From: Chitinophagaceae bacterium
Lineage (GTDB): Bacteria; Bacteroidota; Bacteroidia; Chitinophagales; Chitinophagaceae
DNA: 52,514 nucleotides
Assembly: GCA_024103425.1 (NCBI GenBank)
Contig: JAGFIS010000043.1
Span: forward strand, 1 to 52,514
Reading direction: 5' to 3'
Position 1 is the first letter of the stretch. Each line of letters starts with the position of its first letter. The notes beneath the pieces were generated by a model. That model did not search any database, was not told the DNA's origin, and worked only from the letters and a program-made list of their open reading frames with translations. The position numbers and the translations under genes are program-made. Positions 1 to 9,649 of the stretch are shown here, piece after piece.

Positions 1-176
1 CCGCTTTTTTTACCATGTTTTTTTACAAAGAAAAAGTTTTATGAAACGTGTTTCATATAACACCCCGCAAACCCTTTACAGCTCAACGTTACAGGAGATT
101 TTACCAACCATTTTTCAGTATTATGCCGAAAGTTTTCACTCTCCCTTTCAATTTATCTTTAGTAACAAACTCTCAA

Positions 177-1760
177 TTAAGCTTTCCTGTACTGATGTGC
201 AATTGTCTTTGCCAACTCCTCCATCTGCTTAATGCCTTCCTCCGGAAGAACGCCTTTCTTGAACTCAGCCAGTACTTCAGGTAATTTGTTTTCCATTTCC
301 AGAAGGAACTGCTCTTCAAATTCCTGAATCTTGTTAACCGGAACATCATTCAGCTTACCGAAAGTACCGAGGTAGATAATAGCAATCTGCTTCTCTACTG
401 TGTACGGAGTAAACTGAGGCTGAATCAGAATCTGTACGTTACGGGCACCTTTATCCAACACAGCTTTAGTTGCAGCATCCAAATCACCACCAAACTTAGA
501 GAAGGCCTCCAGTTCACGGTAGGATGCTTGTTCCAGTTTCAGAGTTCCTGCCACCTTTTTCATGGATTTAATCTGCGCATTACCTCCCACACGGCTAACA
601 GAGATACCCACGTTGATCGCCGGACGAACACCAGAGTTGAACAGGTTACTCTCCAGGAAGATCTGACCATCAGTAATAGAGATTACGTTTGTCGGGATAT
701 AAGCGGATACGTCACCGGCCTGGGTCTCAATGATAGGTAATGCAGTAAGAGAACCACCACCTTTTACCAGGTGCTTAATGTTCTCAGGCAAGTCGTTCAT
801 CTGCTTTGCAATATCATCGTTAGATATGATCTTAGCGGCTCTTTCCAAAAGACGGCTGTGCAGATAGAACACATCACCGGGATAAGCTTCACGGCCCGGC
901 GGACGTCTCAACAGCAGAGATACCTCACGGTAAGCTACTGCCTGCTTGCTCAGATCATCATAAACAATCAGAGCAGGACGGCCTGTATCACGGAAGTACT
1001 CCCCGATAGCAGCACCTGCAAACGGAGCATAGAACTGTAAAGGTGCAGGATCTGATGCAGATGCAGCTACAATTGTAGTGTATGGCATTGCGCCATGTTC
1101 TTCAAGCGTACGCATTACGTTTGCAATGGTTGAAGCTTTCTGACCAATAGCTACATATATACAGTAAACCGGATTTCCGGCTTCGTAAAATTCTTTCTGG
1201 TTAATGATAGTGTCCACACAGATAGCACTCTTACCGGTCTGACGGTCACCAATTACCAACTCCCTCTGTCCGCGTCCGATAGGAATCATTGCGTCAATAG
1301 CCTTGATACCTGTCTGCAGCGGTTCTTTTACCGGTTCACGGAAGATTACCCCGGGGGCTTTTCTTTCGAGAGGCATTTCAAACAGCTCGCCCGTAATCGG
1401 TCCTTTTCCATCAATCGGCTCTCCGAGTGTATTGATAACCCTTCCTGCCAGTCCTTCTCCCACCTTGATGGAAGCAATTTTTCCGGTTCTTTTTACTTTA
1501 CCGCCTTCTTTGATGTCTCCGCTTTCACCCATCAATACCACACCCACGTTATCTTCTTCAAGGTTCAGAGCGATAGCTTTTACACCGTTTTCAAATTCAA
1601 CCAGCTCACCGGAGCTAACATTATTTAATCCGTAGATACGAGCGATACCGTCGCCCACCTGCAGTACTGTACCTACTTCTTCCAGGTCGGCACCTGCATT
1701 AAAATTGCCCAACTGGCTTCTGAGAATCGCCGAAATCTCATCGGGTTTAATATCCACCAT
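177..1760 (-). CDS. atpA: ATP synthase F1 subunit alpha
   Basis: This is the non-catalytic nucleotide-binding subunit of the F1 rotor-stator ATP synthase, working at the cytoplasmic face of the inner membrane. The 527-residue length is normal. The P-loop GDRQTGKS is at residues 171-178 and the arginine-finger segment SVSRVGG at about 387-393, with Arg390 as the likely finger. I start at the ATG at 1760 (MVDIKPDE). The frame stays open to 1814, but the promoter-like boxes lie inside that extension and the extra residues do not resemble the family. In most Bacteroidota the gamma subunit gene follows; here only 176 bases remain before the window edge, so it is not visible. Family identity is certain; the start is well supported. 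Confidence 0.98.
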   Translation of the reverse strand: MVDIKPDEISAILRSQLGNFNAGADLEEVGTVLQVGDGIARIYGLNNVSSGELVEFENGVKAIALNLEEDNVGVVLMGESGDIKEGGKVKRTGKIASIKVGEGLAGRVINTLGEPIDGKGPITGELFEMPLERKAPGVIFREPVKEPLQTGIKAIDAMIPIGRGQRELVIGDRQTGKSAICVDTIINQKEFYEAGNPVYCIYVAIGQKASTIANVMRTLEEHGAMPYTTIVAASASDPAPLQFYAPFAGAAIGEYFRDTGRPALIVYDDLSKQAVAYREVSLLLRRPPGREAYPGDVFYLHSRLLERAAKIISNDDIAKQMNDLPENIKHLVKGGGSLTALPIIETQAGDVSAYIPTNVISITDGQIFLESNLFNSGVRPAINVGISVSRVGGNAQIKSMKKVAGTLKLEQASYRELEAFSKFGGDLDAATKAVLDKGARNVQILIQPQFTPYTVEKQIAIIYLGTFGKLNDVPVNKIQEFEEQFLLEMENKLPEVLAEFKKGVLPEEGIKQMEELAKTIAHQYRKA

Positions 1761-1784
1761 GTTTTTATGCGTTTTTTGAGGGTG

Positions 1785-1815
1785 CAAAGGTAATCTATTG
1801 CTGTATTCCAACAAA
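1785..1815 (-). promoter_or_regulatory. Bacteroidota-type promoter of atpA
   Basis: On the minus strand TACCTTTG (1785-1792) matches the Bacteroidota -7 consensus TAnnTTTG. TTTG (1812-1815) lies 19 bases upstream and fits the -33 box. Transcription would begin near 1778, about 20 bases before the ATG at 1760, which argues against the longer reading frame. This is inference from motif and spacing. Confidence 0.6.
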
Positions 1816-2004
1816 AAGGGTTTAGCAGAAAAACAAGGATTTTTTCAACAGAGGTGGGTTATTTGTGAATTCCTGTCATAAAAAGGTCAGGAAGGCCGAT
1901 TTCTTCTCCTTCTTTTTATGATTTTTAACATCTCACCGAATGAAAACATACGGATCAAACGCTAGCGCGCGTCCTGCACCCGGAGGCAAGTATGATACTT
2001 CGGA

Positions 2005-3726
2005 CTATCCCAATCCCATAGATTGAATGATATCCCGGATTCTCTTTTTCAGTCCCGCCAGTTTTTCATCAAACTCTTTAATATCCTTCAGTTCGGTGTT
2101 AACACTGAAGTAGAATTTAATCTTCGGCTCTGTACCGCTGGGCCTCGCTGATATCTTATCTCCGTTTTCCAGAATGAACTGCAGCACGTTACTTTTAGGG
2201 AAATCCAGTTTTTCTGTGATGCCGGCATCCAGGTCTTTGCTTTCCAAAGTATCGTAATCCAGCAATTTGGCAACTTTGCTTCCGGCGATTTCCCTAGGAG
2301 GGTTTTCCCGGTAGGCCTGCATCATAGCTGCAATCTCTTTGGCGCCATCCATTCCCTTTTTGGTAATAGATATCAGTTCTTCATAATAGAATCCGTACTG
2401 GCGGTAAATATCGAGAAGCTTGTCAAATAATGACCTGCCTTTTTCTTTCTCCACTGCGGCCATTTCAGCAATAATGGAAACTGCGCTCACGGCATCCTTA
2501 TCTCTGATTTCGTCGCCAATCATCAGTCCGAAGCTCTCTTCGCCGCCAATGATATATTTTTCCTTGCCTTCTTTTTCTCTGATGAGTGATGAAATCCACT
2601 TAAAGCCTGTCAGCGTATTGTAACAGTTCATCCCATTCTCGGCAGCAATCTTATCTATCAAATCGGTAGTCACGATGGTCTTCACCACCATATCGTTGGG
2701 TTTTGTCCACCCTTTTTCTCTTCTCGCTTCAATCATATAATTGAATGCAAGCAGAGCTGTCTGGTTTCCATTCATCAAAACCCAGTTGCCGTGGTTATCT
2801 TTTAAACCTACCCCCACCCTGTCAGTATCCGGATCGGTACCAAAGAGAATATCGGCATCTAATTCTTCTGCTTTCTTTAGGCCGATACTCATGGTTTCTT
2901 TTTCCTCGGGATTCGGATAGTTGACTGTCGGGAAATTACCGTCGGGATGAGATTGTTCTTCGACTATGTGTACATTATCAAAACCGTAGGCAGCCAAAGC
3001 CTTCGGAACCATTGTAATTCCGGCCCCGTGAATCGGGGTGTAAACGATCTTCATATCGTGCTGTTTTGCACAGATTTCGGGATGAATGCTGAGCCCCTTA
3101 ACCATTTTCAGGTAAGCATCGTCAACATCCTTACCGATAATATGAATGTTATGCTCATTTCCCTTCCACTTCACATCGTCGATACTTTTGATCTTCTCTA
3201 CCTCGGTAATTACATTTTTATCATGAGGCGGAACCAGTTGAGCTCCATCATTCCAATAAGCTTTGTATCCGTTGTACTCTTTCGGATTGTGAGATGCTGT
3301 CAGCACTACTCCCCCCTGACACTTCAGATAACGAATGGTGAAACTCAATACCGGCGTAGGCCTTAATTCTTCGAACAGATAAACCGTAATATCGTTAGCT
3401 GCGAAAATCTCTGCTACAATCCTGGCAAAATCTTTACTGTTATTTCTTGCATCGAACGCAATTGCCACACTCACTTTTTCATAATTCTGCTTCAGGTAAT
3501 TGGCGTATCCCTGTGTAGCTTTTCCGATAGTATATTTATTCATCCGGTTAGTACCCGTGCCCATGATTCCTCTTAAACCACCGGTACCAAACTCCAGATT
3601 TTTGTAAAAGGCGTCTTCCAATTGTGCAGGATCTTCTTCCTGCATTTTCCTGATGGCTGCTTTGGTTGCTTCGTCATAATTTCCTTCTAGCCACTCTTTG
3701 ATATTAGCTTCTGTTTTCTGATCCAT
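2005..3726 (-). CDS. Phosphoglucomutase/phosphomannomutase (alpha-D-phosphohexomutase)
   Basis: This cytosolic enzyme interconverts hexose 1- and 6-phosphates, feeding glycogen, nucleotide-sugar and envelope polysaccharide synthesis. Four family landmarks occur in order: an N-terminal GTGGLRGIMG, the phosphoserine loop LTASHNP with Ser145, the metal loop GTDPDTDR at 296-303, and the sugar-binding GEESFG at 395-400. The phosphate-binding RPSGTEPK at 528-535 closes the protein. I start at MDQKTEAN (3726); an upstream ATG at 3759 would add 11 residues. At 573 residues it is the larger PGM2/YbbT-like type, so phosphoglucomutase or phosphopentomutase activity is as likely as phosphomannomutase. 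It is divergent from the DUF2279 gene across 84 bases. Confidence 0.95.
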   Translation of the reverse strand: MDQKTEANIKEWLEGNYDEATKAAIRKMQEEDPAQLEDAFYKNLEFGTGGLRGIMGTGTNRMNKYTIGKATQGYANYLKQNYEKVSVAIAFDARNNSKDFARIVAEIFAANDITVYLFEELRPTPVLSFTIRYLKCQGGVVLTASHNPKEYNGYKAYWNDGAQLVPPHDKNVITEVEKIKSIDDVKWKGNEHNIHIIGKDVDDAYLKMVKGLSIHPEICAKQHDMKIVYTPIHGAGITMVPKALAAYGFDNVHIVEEQSHPDGNFPTVNYPNPEEKETMSIGLKKAEELDADILFGTDPDTDRVGVGLKDNHGNWVLMNGNQTALLAFNYMIEARREKGWTKPNDMVVKTIVTTDLIDKIAAENGMNCYNTLTGFKWISSLIREKEGKEKYIIGGEESFGLMIGDEIRDKDAVSAVSIIAEMAAVEKEKGRSLFDKLLDIYRQYGFYYEELISITKKGMDGAKEIAAMMQAYRENPPREIAGSKVAKLLDYDTLESKDLDAGITEKLDFPKSNVLQFILENGDKISARPSGTEPKIKFYFSVNTELKDIKEFDEKLAGLKKRIRDIIQSMGLG

Positions 3727-3810
3727 AAAAAGATAAATTTTGGCTTTGAAGGTATTCAATTTTTAGATTTCATTCTTAACACTTCAACGGAATGCCGTTA
3801 TTTTTGCCTC

Positions 3811-4773
3811 ATGCGCAGGTCACTTCTATGTCTGGCAACCGCCCTATGTTTTTTCTGCTGCCAAAACTGTGCAACGGCCCAAAGCATTATCCAAACTGAT
3901 TCCGACTCGCAAGACACGGTTAATACGTTATACCCAAAAAGGGTTAGGCTAGTAGCCATTGGCCACGGAGCTGCCTTCGCAGGAAGTCTTACCGGGTTAG
4001 CAATTCTTTGGTATGCTGACCATCCCAAAAGTTCATTTCATTTTTTTAACGATAACGCCGAATGGGCTCAGATGGATAAAGCCGGCCACGTATATAGTGC
4101 TTACTTAGAAAGTCGTACCAGTTCGGAAATGTGGAGATGGACGGGAGTGTCGCGTAAAACGCGGATTATTCTCGCAGCTACGAGCGGCATCGCATACCAA
4201 TCTATCATCGAGGTACTCGACGGATTCTCTTCTGAATACGGATTCAGTGTGGGAGATGTTACTGCCAATATTCTGGGAACAGCAACCTTTGTTTCACAGG
4301 AGTTATTATGGGATCAGCAAAAACTCAAGCTCAAGTTTTCAACCTCACCAAAAAAGTACGCCGATCCCGAACTGGAACAACGCGCCGATAAAATCTTCGG
4401 CAAATCCTTTATTGAAAGAGCATTAAAAGACTATAATCGTCAAACCTACTGGCTAAGCGCCGATATCAAATCGCTCACTCATTCTGAGCGTTGGCCGGCG
4501 TGGCTGAATATTTCTCTGGGCTACGGGGCCGAAGGCATTTGGGGTGGCACTAAAAACTTTGCTCAGGATAAAGACGGCAATATCATTTTTGACCGGACAG
4601 ATATCCCGCGCCGGCGTCAATGGCTGATCAGCCCTGACCTGAATTTCTCAGCGATTAAAACAAACAAAAAGGGATTGCGGATTTTATTCTTTGTATTAGA
4701 CTCTTTCAAATTTCCTGCCCCAGCCCTGGAGCTTACCGGCGGAAAACTCAAAGCCCATTTGATCTACTTCTAA
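3811..4773 (+). CDS. DUF2279 (YfiM-like) predicted exported protein
   Basis: The first 24 residues look like a signal peptide ending in CATAQ, so the protein is probably periplasmic or outer-membrane associated. The central part matches what I know of the DUF2279/YfiM family: a hydrophobic segment, then the conserved acidic/aromatic stretch FNDNAEWAQMDKAGHVYSAY (about residues 79-98), and a second hydrophobic region containing GFSVGDVTANILGT. The C-terminal 120 residues are richer in aromatic and basic residues. Molecular function is unknown for the family. Its stop codon overlaps the stop of the convergent phosphoribosyltransferase gene by a few bases. There is no lipobox, unlike some YfiM relatives annotated as lipoproteins. 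Confidence 0.8.
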   Translation: MRRSLLCLATALCFFCCQNCATAQSIIQTDSDSQDTVNTLYPKRVRLVAIGHGAAFAGSLTGLAILWYADHPKSSFHFFNDNAEWAQMDKAGHVYSAYLESRTSSEMWRWTGVSRKTRIILAATSGIAYQSIIEVLDGFSSEYGFSVGDVTANILGTATFVSQELLWDQQKLKLKFSTSPKKYADPELEQRADKIFGKSFIERALKDYNRQTYWLSADIKSLTHSERWPAWLNISLGYGAEGIWGGTKNFAQDKDGNIIFDRTDIPRRRQWLISPDLNFSAIKTNKKGLRILFFVLDSFKFPAPALELTGGKLKAHLIYF

Positions 4774-5267
4774 CGCTCTAAATGTGCTCCGGCGATATCG
4801 CCTTTTTCCGTATCGACAACAATCCTCTCTGAAAGAGCCGTTGCCACAGATAGTCCTTTAAAATCAGGTGAAACGGGGAAGCGTTTATGACTCCTTTCAA
4901 CCAGAACAAGAGTCTGGATTTTTGAAGGGTAGTATTCCAGAAAAGGTTTTAGTGCATATGACAGGGTTTTACCTGAATTAGCCACATCATCAATGATGAT
5001 AACAACCCTGTTGTCAAAAGAAAAAGTATCTCCTTCAAACACCAGCGTCACTTCGCGAGGCATTTTCTTATTGATATCTATCTCAATCATCCTGATCTCC
5101 CCCGGGAATATTGTTTTCAGAAATCCATTCAATATCCTTGCGAGGAGTACTCCATTCCCTTTAATTCCGGCGAGAACGATTTCTTTTTCATCAGAATTAT
5201 TCTCGGCAATTTCATAAGCCATTCTCTGCAGTTTTCTCATTGCCGCTTCCCGGGTTAAAATCACCAT
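4770..5267 (-). CDS. PyrR-like phosphoribosyltransferase
   Basis: This is a 165-residue type I phosphoribosyltransferase. The PRPP-binding motif VVIIIDDVANSGKTL sits at about residues 88-102, and the C-terminal half (RFPVSPDFKGLSVAT) resembles PyrR and the uracil/hypoxanthine-type enzymes. PyrR proteins act as pyrimidine attenuator regulators or uracil phosphoribosyltransferases; which applies here cannot be decided. No pyrimidine genes are next to it. It converges with the DUF2279 gene, overlapping it tail to tail at 4770-4773. A second possible start is MRKLQRMAYE nine residues in, but the first ATG is better placed relative to the upstream TACCTTTG box. Confidence 0.85.
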   Translation of the reverse strand: MVILTREAAMRKLQRMAYEIAENNSDEKEIVLAGIKGNGVLLARILNGFLKTIFPGEIRMIEIDINKKMPREVTLVFEGDTFSFDNRVVIIIDDVANSGKTLSYALKPFLEYYPSKIQTLVLVERSHKRFPVSPDFKGLSVATALSERIVVDTEKGDIAGAHLER

Positions 5268-5283
5268 AACCTTTCTTTTCTCC

Positions 5284-5291
5284 CAAAGGTA
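5284..5291 (-). promoter_or_regulatory. -7-like box before the phosphoribosyltransferase gene
   Basis: TACCTTTG on the minus strand, 17 bases before the ATG, matches TAnnTTTG exactly. No clear -33 TTTG is seen at the usual distance, so this is a tentative promoter. Confidence 0.4.
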
Positions 5292-5389
5292 ACAGATTGA
5301 GAGAATAAGGAATAACCTCCCGGGGCATGAATCAGAAAATCATTTCAATTCATTTATATTTACCTCTGTTTCCACATCTAACGAAGTAA

Positions 5390-6469
5390 ATGCAGTCATC
5401 AGAATCATTCTCAGCCAAGGCATGGCAAAGACTGAAAAAGAACAAAGGTGCTATGGCAGGCCTTACCGTCATTTTGCTGGCTGTGGTAACGGCTGTATTC
5501 GCCTACTTTCTCGGAAACGATCAGACCCCGAACGCAGACCGACAGGTGGTAGAAATTCAGGCACAGAAACCGGGGTTTAAACAGACTTTCCTCAAGGTCT
5601 TAAAGCAAAGAGAAGTCGGCCATACCGGCTTCTTCAACCATCTTTTATTTGGAAAAGAGGATCCTTTTGTACTTGTGCCTATCAACAGTTACAAAGATCT
5701 CGGGGATAGTGTCTCGGTTGAAAAGTTTATTGACGAAGGCATCCACGAACAACAGACATACCCTAAATCTGCTCTGCCTTCTGATTTTATCACCCAGAAA
5801 ACCTTCTGGTTTGGAACTGATAAATTCGGAAGAGACATTCTCAGCCGGCTGATTGTCGGCATTCGTGTAAGCTTAGCCGTTGGGCTTGTAACTGTATTGA
5901 TTGCCCTCTTGATTGGTGTTACGCTTGGAGCCATTGCCGGATATAAAGGGGGACGAGCAGATAATATTATCATGTGGTTTATCAACGTTGTTTGGAGTAT
6001 CCCAACACTGCTGTTAGTATTCGGATTAACCCTGACACTCGGTAAGGGTTTCTGGCAAATATTCATCGCAGTCGGACTCACCATGTGGGTTACCATTGCG
6101 CGTGTCGTGCGCGGACAAGTCATGGCCCTCTGTCAGTTGGAATATGTGCAAGCTGCCAAGGCATTGGGTTTACGCGACAGCCGTATCATCATCAGACATA
6201 TTCTTCCGAATGTAATGGGGCCTGTTATGGTAATTGCTGCGGCAGATTTCGCAAGTGCCATCATTATTGAAGCCGGACTCAGTTTTCTCGGTATAGGCAT
6301 CCAACCACCGACACCGAGCTGGGGCCTGATGCTGAAAGAAAACTACAACTTCATCATCACGCATAATCCTGCCCTGGCACTCATCCCGGGTATTGCGATA
6401 ATGATTCTGGTATTGGCATTTAATCTTCTTGGGAACGGGTTGCGGGATGCATTGGATGTAAAGGGTTAG
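5390..6469 (+). CDS. DppC/OppC-type ABC transporter permease
   Basis: This is an inner-membrane permease subunit of a peptide/nickel-class ABC importer. Residues 22-42 form the first membrane helix. After a long periplasmic stretch comes the family motif FGTDKFGRDILSRLIVG, then about five more helices. The ATPase-coupling EAA loop is seen in the segment AAKALGLRDSRIIIRHILPN. At 359 residues it is about 60 longer than E. coli DppC; the extra length lies in the loop between helix 1 and helix 2 (about residues 45-140). No DppB partner, ATPase or binding protein gene is adjacent, so the subunit is an orphan in this window. The substrate is unknown. Confidence 0.9.
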   Translation: MQSSESFSAKAWQRLKKNKGAMAGLTVILLAVVTAVFAYFLGNDQTPNADRQVVEIQAQKPGFKQTFLKVLKQREVGHTGFFNHLLFGKEDPFVLVPINSYKDLGDSVSVEKFIDEGIHEQQTYPKSALPSDFITQKTFWFGTDKFGRDILSRLIVGIRVSLAVGLVTVLIALLIGVTLGAIAGYKGGRADNIIMWFINVVWSIPTLLLVFGLTLTLGKGFWQIFIAVGLTMWVTIARVVRGQVMALCQLEYVQAAKALGLRDSRIIIRHILPNVMGPVMVIAAADFASAIIIEAGLSFLGIGIQPPTPSWGLMLKENYNFIITHNPALALIPGIAIMILVLAFNLLGNGLRDALDVKG

Positions 6470-6486
6470 AGTTTCTGTCTGCCTTT

Positions 6487-7833
6487 TTAAATATCCCACT
6501 TTTTAATATGGTTCTTCCAGACCATCTTCCTGAACCGGATGAAGAGCAAAACAGCACTGAAAGTCAACCCTGTAATAAAACCGGTCCATATCCCTGCAGC
6601 ACCTAATCCGGCTTTAAACGTCAGATAATAACCAAACGGCAGACCGATTACCCAGTAGGCGATTCCAATAAATACGGTCGGCACTCTTACATCTTTAATC
6701 CCTCTTAACAGCCCGGCAGCAATGGCTTGCGAACTGTCGGAAATCTGGAATAACGCTCCTAACAGAATCAGGAACGTGGCAAGGGCAACTACTTCGGGGT
6801 TATCATTAAAAATAAATGGCAGTTGATGCCTGAAAATAATAAACAGTAAGGCACACGCTCCTCCATATATCCATGCCACATACAAAGTGCTTTTACCGAT
6901 CCTGCCGATAAGCGGCTGATCTCTTCTGCCAAATGCACTGCTGGTTCGGATAGATGCTGCCTGCGACAAACCGATGGAAATCATGAAGGTGAAAGAAGCC
7001 AGACTGAGCGCTATCTGGTGTGCTGCGAGAGATACAGCGCCAAGTGTTCCCACTAAAATACTGGAGACTGCGAATGCGCCTGCTTCCATCGCTATCTGAA
7101 ACCCTGAAGGGATACCGATATAAAGCAATTGCCTGATAGAGTTCCATCTGAAAATCCACGCACGCTTGCCAATCATAATATACCTGCGAAACAATGAATG
7201 CCGAAGAATCACTCCCAACAAACCGACAAATAATAAAATTCTTGTAACCAAAGTGGCGACACCTGCGCCGTATAACTCCCACCTCGGAAATCCCCAATTG
7301 CCAAAGATGATTAACCAGTTCAGAAAGACTTTAACGGGAATTGCTGCCAGCGACATTACCATTGCTGTTTTCGTGTATTCAAGGCCGTCAGTAAACTGTT
7401 TGAGCGACATGAACATCAGCATCGGTATAACACCCCATCCCATCACACGCAGATAAGGGGCTGCAAACATTGCCACTTCAGGATCCTGGTCTAAATGGAA
7501 AAGTAGTGGCATTGAAAACTCTACAAGCAGCGCAATAAGAATCGCCGATACCGTGCTCAACCAAAAACCGTTAAACAGATAATGGCTCACCAGTTTTTTA
7601 TCCGACCGGCCATGCGCCATACTCACTAACTGCGAGACTGAAATAGTAATCCCGATTCCAAACACGAAGGGGATATTGATAACACTGAAAACAAGCGCTG
7701 AAGCCGCTAATTGCTTATAGCTCACAGCACCTACCATCGCACTGTCAATCAACCCAAGCGATAGTTGTGCTACCTCACCGATAATAATCGGGAAGGCAAG
7801 ATTCAACGTTTTCTTTGCCTGATTAAATAGCAT
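6487..7833 (-). CDS. MATE family efflux transporter (NorM-like)
   Basis: This 448-residue inner-membrane protein has about twelve hydrophobic helices in two similar halves, the hallmark of MATE cation/drug antiporters. The N-terminus (IIIGEVAQLSLGLIDSAMVG) is the typical first helix, containing the polar/acidic positions of the NorM branch. MATE proteins expel cationic drugs or metabolites using a sodium or proton gradient. It starts 20 bases after the mlaD stop on the same strand, so it is probably the last gene of the mlaEFD transcription unit. It converges with the permease gene across 17 bases. Substrate is unknown. Confidence 0.95.
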   Translation of the reverse strand: MLFNQAKKTLNLAFPIIIGEVAQLSLGLIDSAMVGAVSYKQLAASALVFSVINIPFVFGIGITISVSQLVSMAHGRSDKKLVSHYLFNGFWLSTVSAILIALLVEFSMPLLFHLDQDPEVAMFAAPYLRVMGWGVIPMLMFMSLKQFTDGLEYTKTAMVMSLAAIPVKVFLNWLIIFGNWGFPRWELYGAGVATLVTRILLFVGLLGVILRHSLFRRYIMIGKRAWIFRWNSIRQLLYIGIPSGFQIAMEAGAFAVSSILVGTLGAVSLAAHQIALSLASFTFMISIGLSQAASIRTSSAFGRRDQPLIGRIGKSTLYVAWIYGGACALLFIIFRHQLPFIFNDNPEVVALATFLILLGALFQISDSSQAIAAGLLRGIKDVRVPTVFIGIAYWVIGLPFGYYLTFKAGLGAAGIWTGFITGLTFSAVLLFIRFRKMVWKNHIKKWDI

Positions 7834-7853
7834 GGATGATACTTCCCCTGATG

Positions 7854-8873
7854 TTAGTTGCTAAAGGTAGTATCAGAAACACTTGATTGTTTGGATTTTT
7901 CCAGCTTTGCCTGCTTCTTGAAGTATCTTCTGAAAAGGAAGTTGCTCTTCAACGCCTCCAGGTCTTCGTTTAACTTTTCTGTAGCCGTTTGAAGATTACC
8001 CAGTATTCCTTTTATTTGTTTTGCAGCCTTCTCATCCTTTAGCATCATCCCCAGTGGTGTGTTCGGATTATCCAGACTTGCATTCAGGGATTTTCCGGTT
8101 TCATTCAGACTGTTCACAAATATCTGCGAGGAGTCGGAAATCACCCTTAGCCTCTCTGTCAGATCACGCAAATTCGCGAATACTGTAGTGTCTGATACCA
8201 GATCATTCGCAAGTGTACCAGGCTTATTCAACTTCTCTGTGTAATCGGATGCAGCGGCAGAAAGTTTCTCAATATTTACTGCAGAACGGTTCAGGCTTGC
8301 AGCAAGCAGGTTAATCTGATCTGTCAGGGTTTCATCATTCATAATCTTTCCCAGCGTTCCTTTACCCTGCACAATCTGATCTGTAATTATCTTAAGGTTA
8401 GAGGTAATCCCGAGCAGATTGTCATTATTCTCCGACAATGTGCTCATCAATGCCTCTGTGCTGAAAAGCGTATCTGTGGCAATGATGTCACCTTCTTCGA
8501 TATTCGGCAAATCGGGAGTGCCGCCGTAAAGCTCTATAATCTTATTACCAATCAGCCCGTCTGACGACAACTTTGCTCTTACATCTTTATGGATAAACTT
8601 CTTGGCTGACTTATCGATGTACATCTGTACTTCCACCTTGCTGCTTTCGATTATGGATACACTGCGGATTGTCCCGACTTTGACACCGGTAAACCAGATA
8701 TTATTTCCTTTCTGTAAACCGTTGACGTTTGAGAAATAAGACTTCACCGTAATAGAGCTGGTAAACGTCTTTCTCTGCGATCCCAATGTCAGAATAAAAA
8801 CTGCCAGGATGGCTAAACCAACAAGGGTAAAGATCCCTACGATAACTGCCCGGCTTCCACTTGAAGATCTCAT
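7854..8873 (-). CDS. mlaD: MlaD-like MCE-domain lipid transport protein
   Basis: A single N-terminal membrane helix (about residues 9-29) anchors the protein in the inner membrane. It is followed by an MCE domain (about 38-115) containing NGLQKGNNIWFTGVKVGTI. The remaining 200 residues are predicted to be helical and coiled-coil rich, with a basic C-terminus (FRRYFKKQAKLEK). MCE proteins form hexameric rings that pass phospholipids across the periplasm. The start lies one base after the mlaF stop. At 339 residues it is much longer than E. coli MlaD (183), as is usual for Bacteroidota relatives. No mlaC or mlaB gene accompanies it. Confidence 0.92.
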   Translation of the reverse strand: MRSSSGSRAVIVGIFTLVGLAILAVFILTLGSQRKTFTSSITVKSYFSNVNGLQKGNNIWFTGVKVGTIRSVSIIESSKVEVQMYIDKSAKKFIHKDVRAKLSSDGLIGNKIIELYGGTPDLPNIEEGDIIATDTLFSTEALMSTLSENNDNLLGITSNLKIITDQIVQGKGTLGKIMNDETLTDQINLLAASLNRSAVNIEKLSAAASDYTEKLNKPGTLANDLVSDTTVFANLRDLTERLRVISDSSQIFVNSLNETGKSLNASLDNPNTPLGMMLKDEKAAKQIKGILGNLQTATEKLNEDLEALKSNFLFRRYFKKQAKLEKSKQSSVSDTTFSN

Positions 8874-8874
8874 A

Positions 8875-9645
8875 TCAGTCTGTAAATTTATATTCGTAAA
8901 ATTGTTTTATTCTTTCGTCTTGTTCTTTAAAGACCTCTTCAAAAGTCCCTTTCTTAATAAACTTTCCATTGCTCAACATCGCTACTCTGTCTCCTGTCGA
9001 CCTGGCGCAAGTAAGATCGTGAGTGATGATTATTGAAGTGGTATCATACTTCTCTCTTACTTCATTAATCAGTCCGTTGATTTCCGTACTCGTAATCGGA
9101 TCAAGACCTGATGTCGGCTCATCATACAGCATGATTTTCGGCCTCATAATCAGCGTGCGTGCAATACCAATACGCTTTCTTTGTCCCCCTGACAACTCAG
9201 AAGGCATTTGATTAATGGTACTTAGCAAACCGACTGCATCCAGCACTGATTCCACTTCATGACGCATCTGTTTTTTTGTAAGATGTCTTGCGTTGTGTTC
9301 TAATGGAAACAACAGATTTTCCTTCACACTCATACTATCATAAAGCGCACTGTTCTGAAAAGAGAATCCAATCTGCAGCCTCAGTTCCATCAGTTCATAT
9401 TTATTCAGCTGCGATACCTCATACCCGAATACCTTAACAGAACCACTATCAGGTGTCAGCAATCCGGAAATTAGTTTAATTAAAACCGATTTACCTGTTC
9501 CTGATCTACCCAGCACCACAAAATTTTCTCTTTCATAAACATCCAGATCAACTCCGTCCAATACCTTGAGATTGCCAAACGACTTGCGCAATTCTCTTAT
9601 ACGAATTACCTCTCCATCAGCTCCTTTATTGAAATTCATTTCCAT
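8875..9645 (-). CDS. mlaF: MlaF-like ABC transporter ATP-binding protein
   Basis: This is the cytosolic ATPase of the phospholipid/MCE transporter. Walker A GRSGTGKS is at 46-53, the signature LSGGQRKR begins at 151, and Walker B IMLYDEPTSGLD at 171-182 is followed by the switch histidine in SIIITHD. The order mlaE, mlaF, mlaD and the very small gaps (4 and 1 bases) point to one operon. Starts at MEMNF (9645) and MNF (9639) are both possible; the first is used here. The family link rests on ATPase sequence plus the neighbouring MlaE and MlaD genes. Confidence 0.95.
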   Translation of the reverse strand: MEMNFNKGADGEVIRIRELRKSFGNLKVLDGVDLDVYERENFVVLGRSGTGKSVLIKLISGLLTPDSGSVKVFGYEVSQLNKYELMELRLQIGFSFQNSALYDSMSVKENLLFPLEHNARHLTKKQMRHEVESVLDAVGLLSTINQMPSELSGGQRKRIGIARTLIMRPKIMLYDEPTSGLDPITSTEINGLINEVREKYDTTSIIITHDLTCARSTGDRVAMLSNGKFIKKGTFEEVFKEQDERIKQFYEYKFTD

Positions 9646-9649
9646 CTTC

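Noticed and set aside
1..16. Minus-strand ATG at 16-14 opening MVKKA at the left edge, possibly the next ATP synthase gene
   Set aside because: Only five codons are visible and they do not resemble the usual start of the gamma subunit.
41..284. Small plus-strand frames near the left edge
   Set aside because: They overlap the 3' end of atpA and show no family features.
3799..3806. TATTTTTG just before the DUF2279 gene as a promoter
   Set aside because: It matches the -7 consensus but lies only four bases before the ATG, which would require a leaderless transcript; no -33 box is seen.
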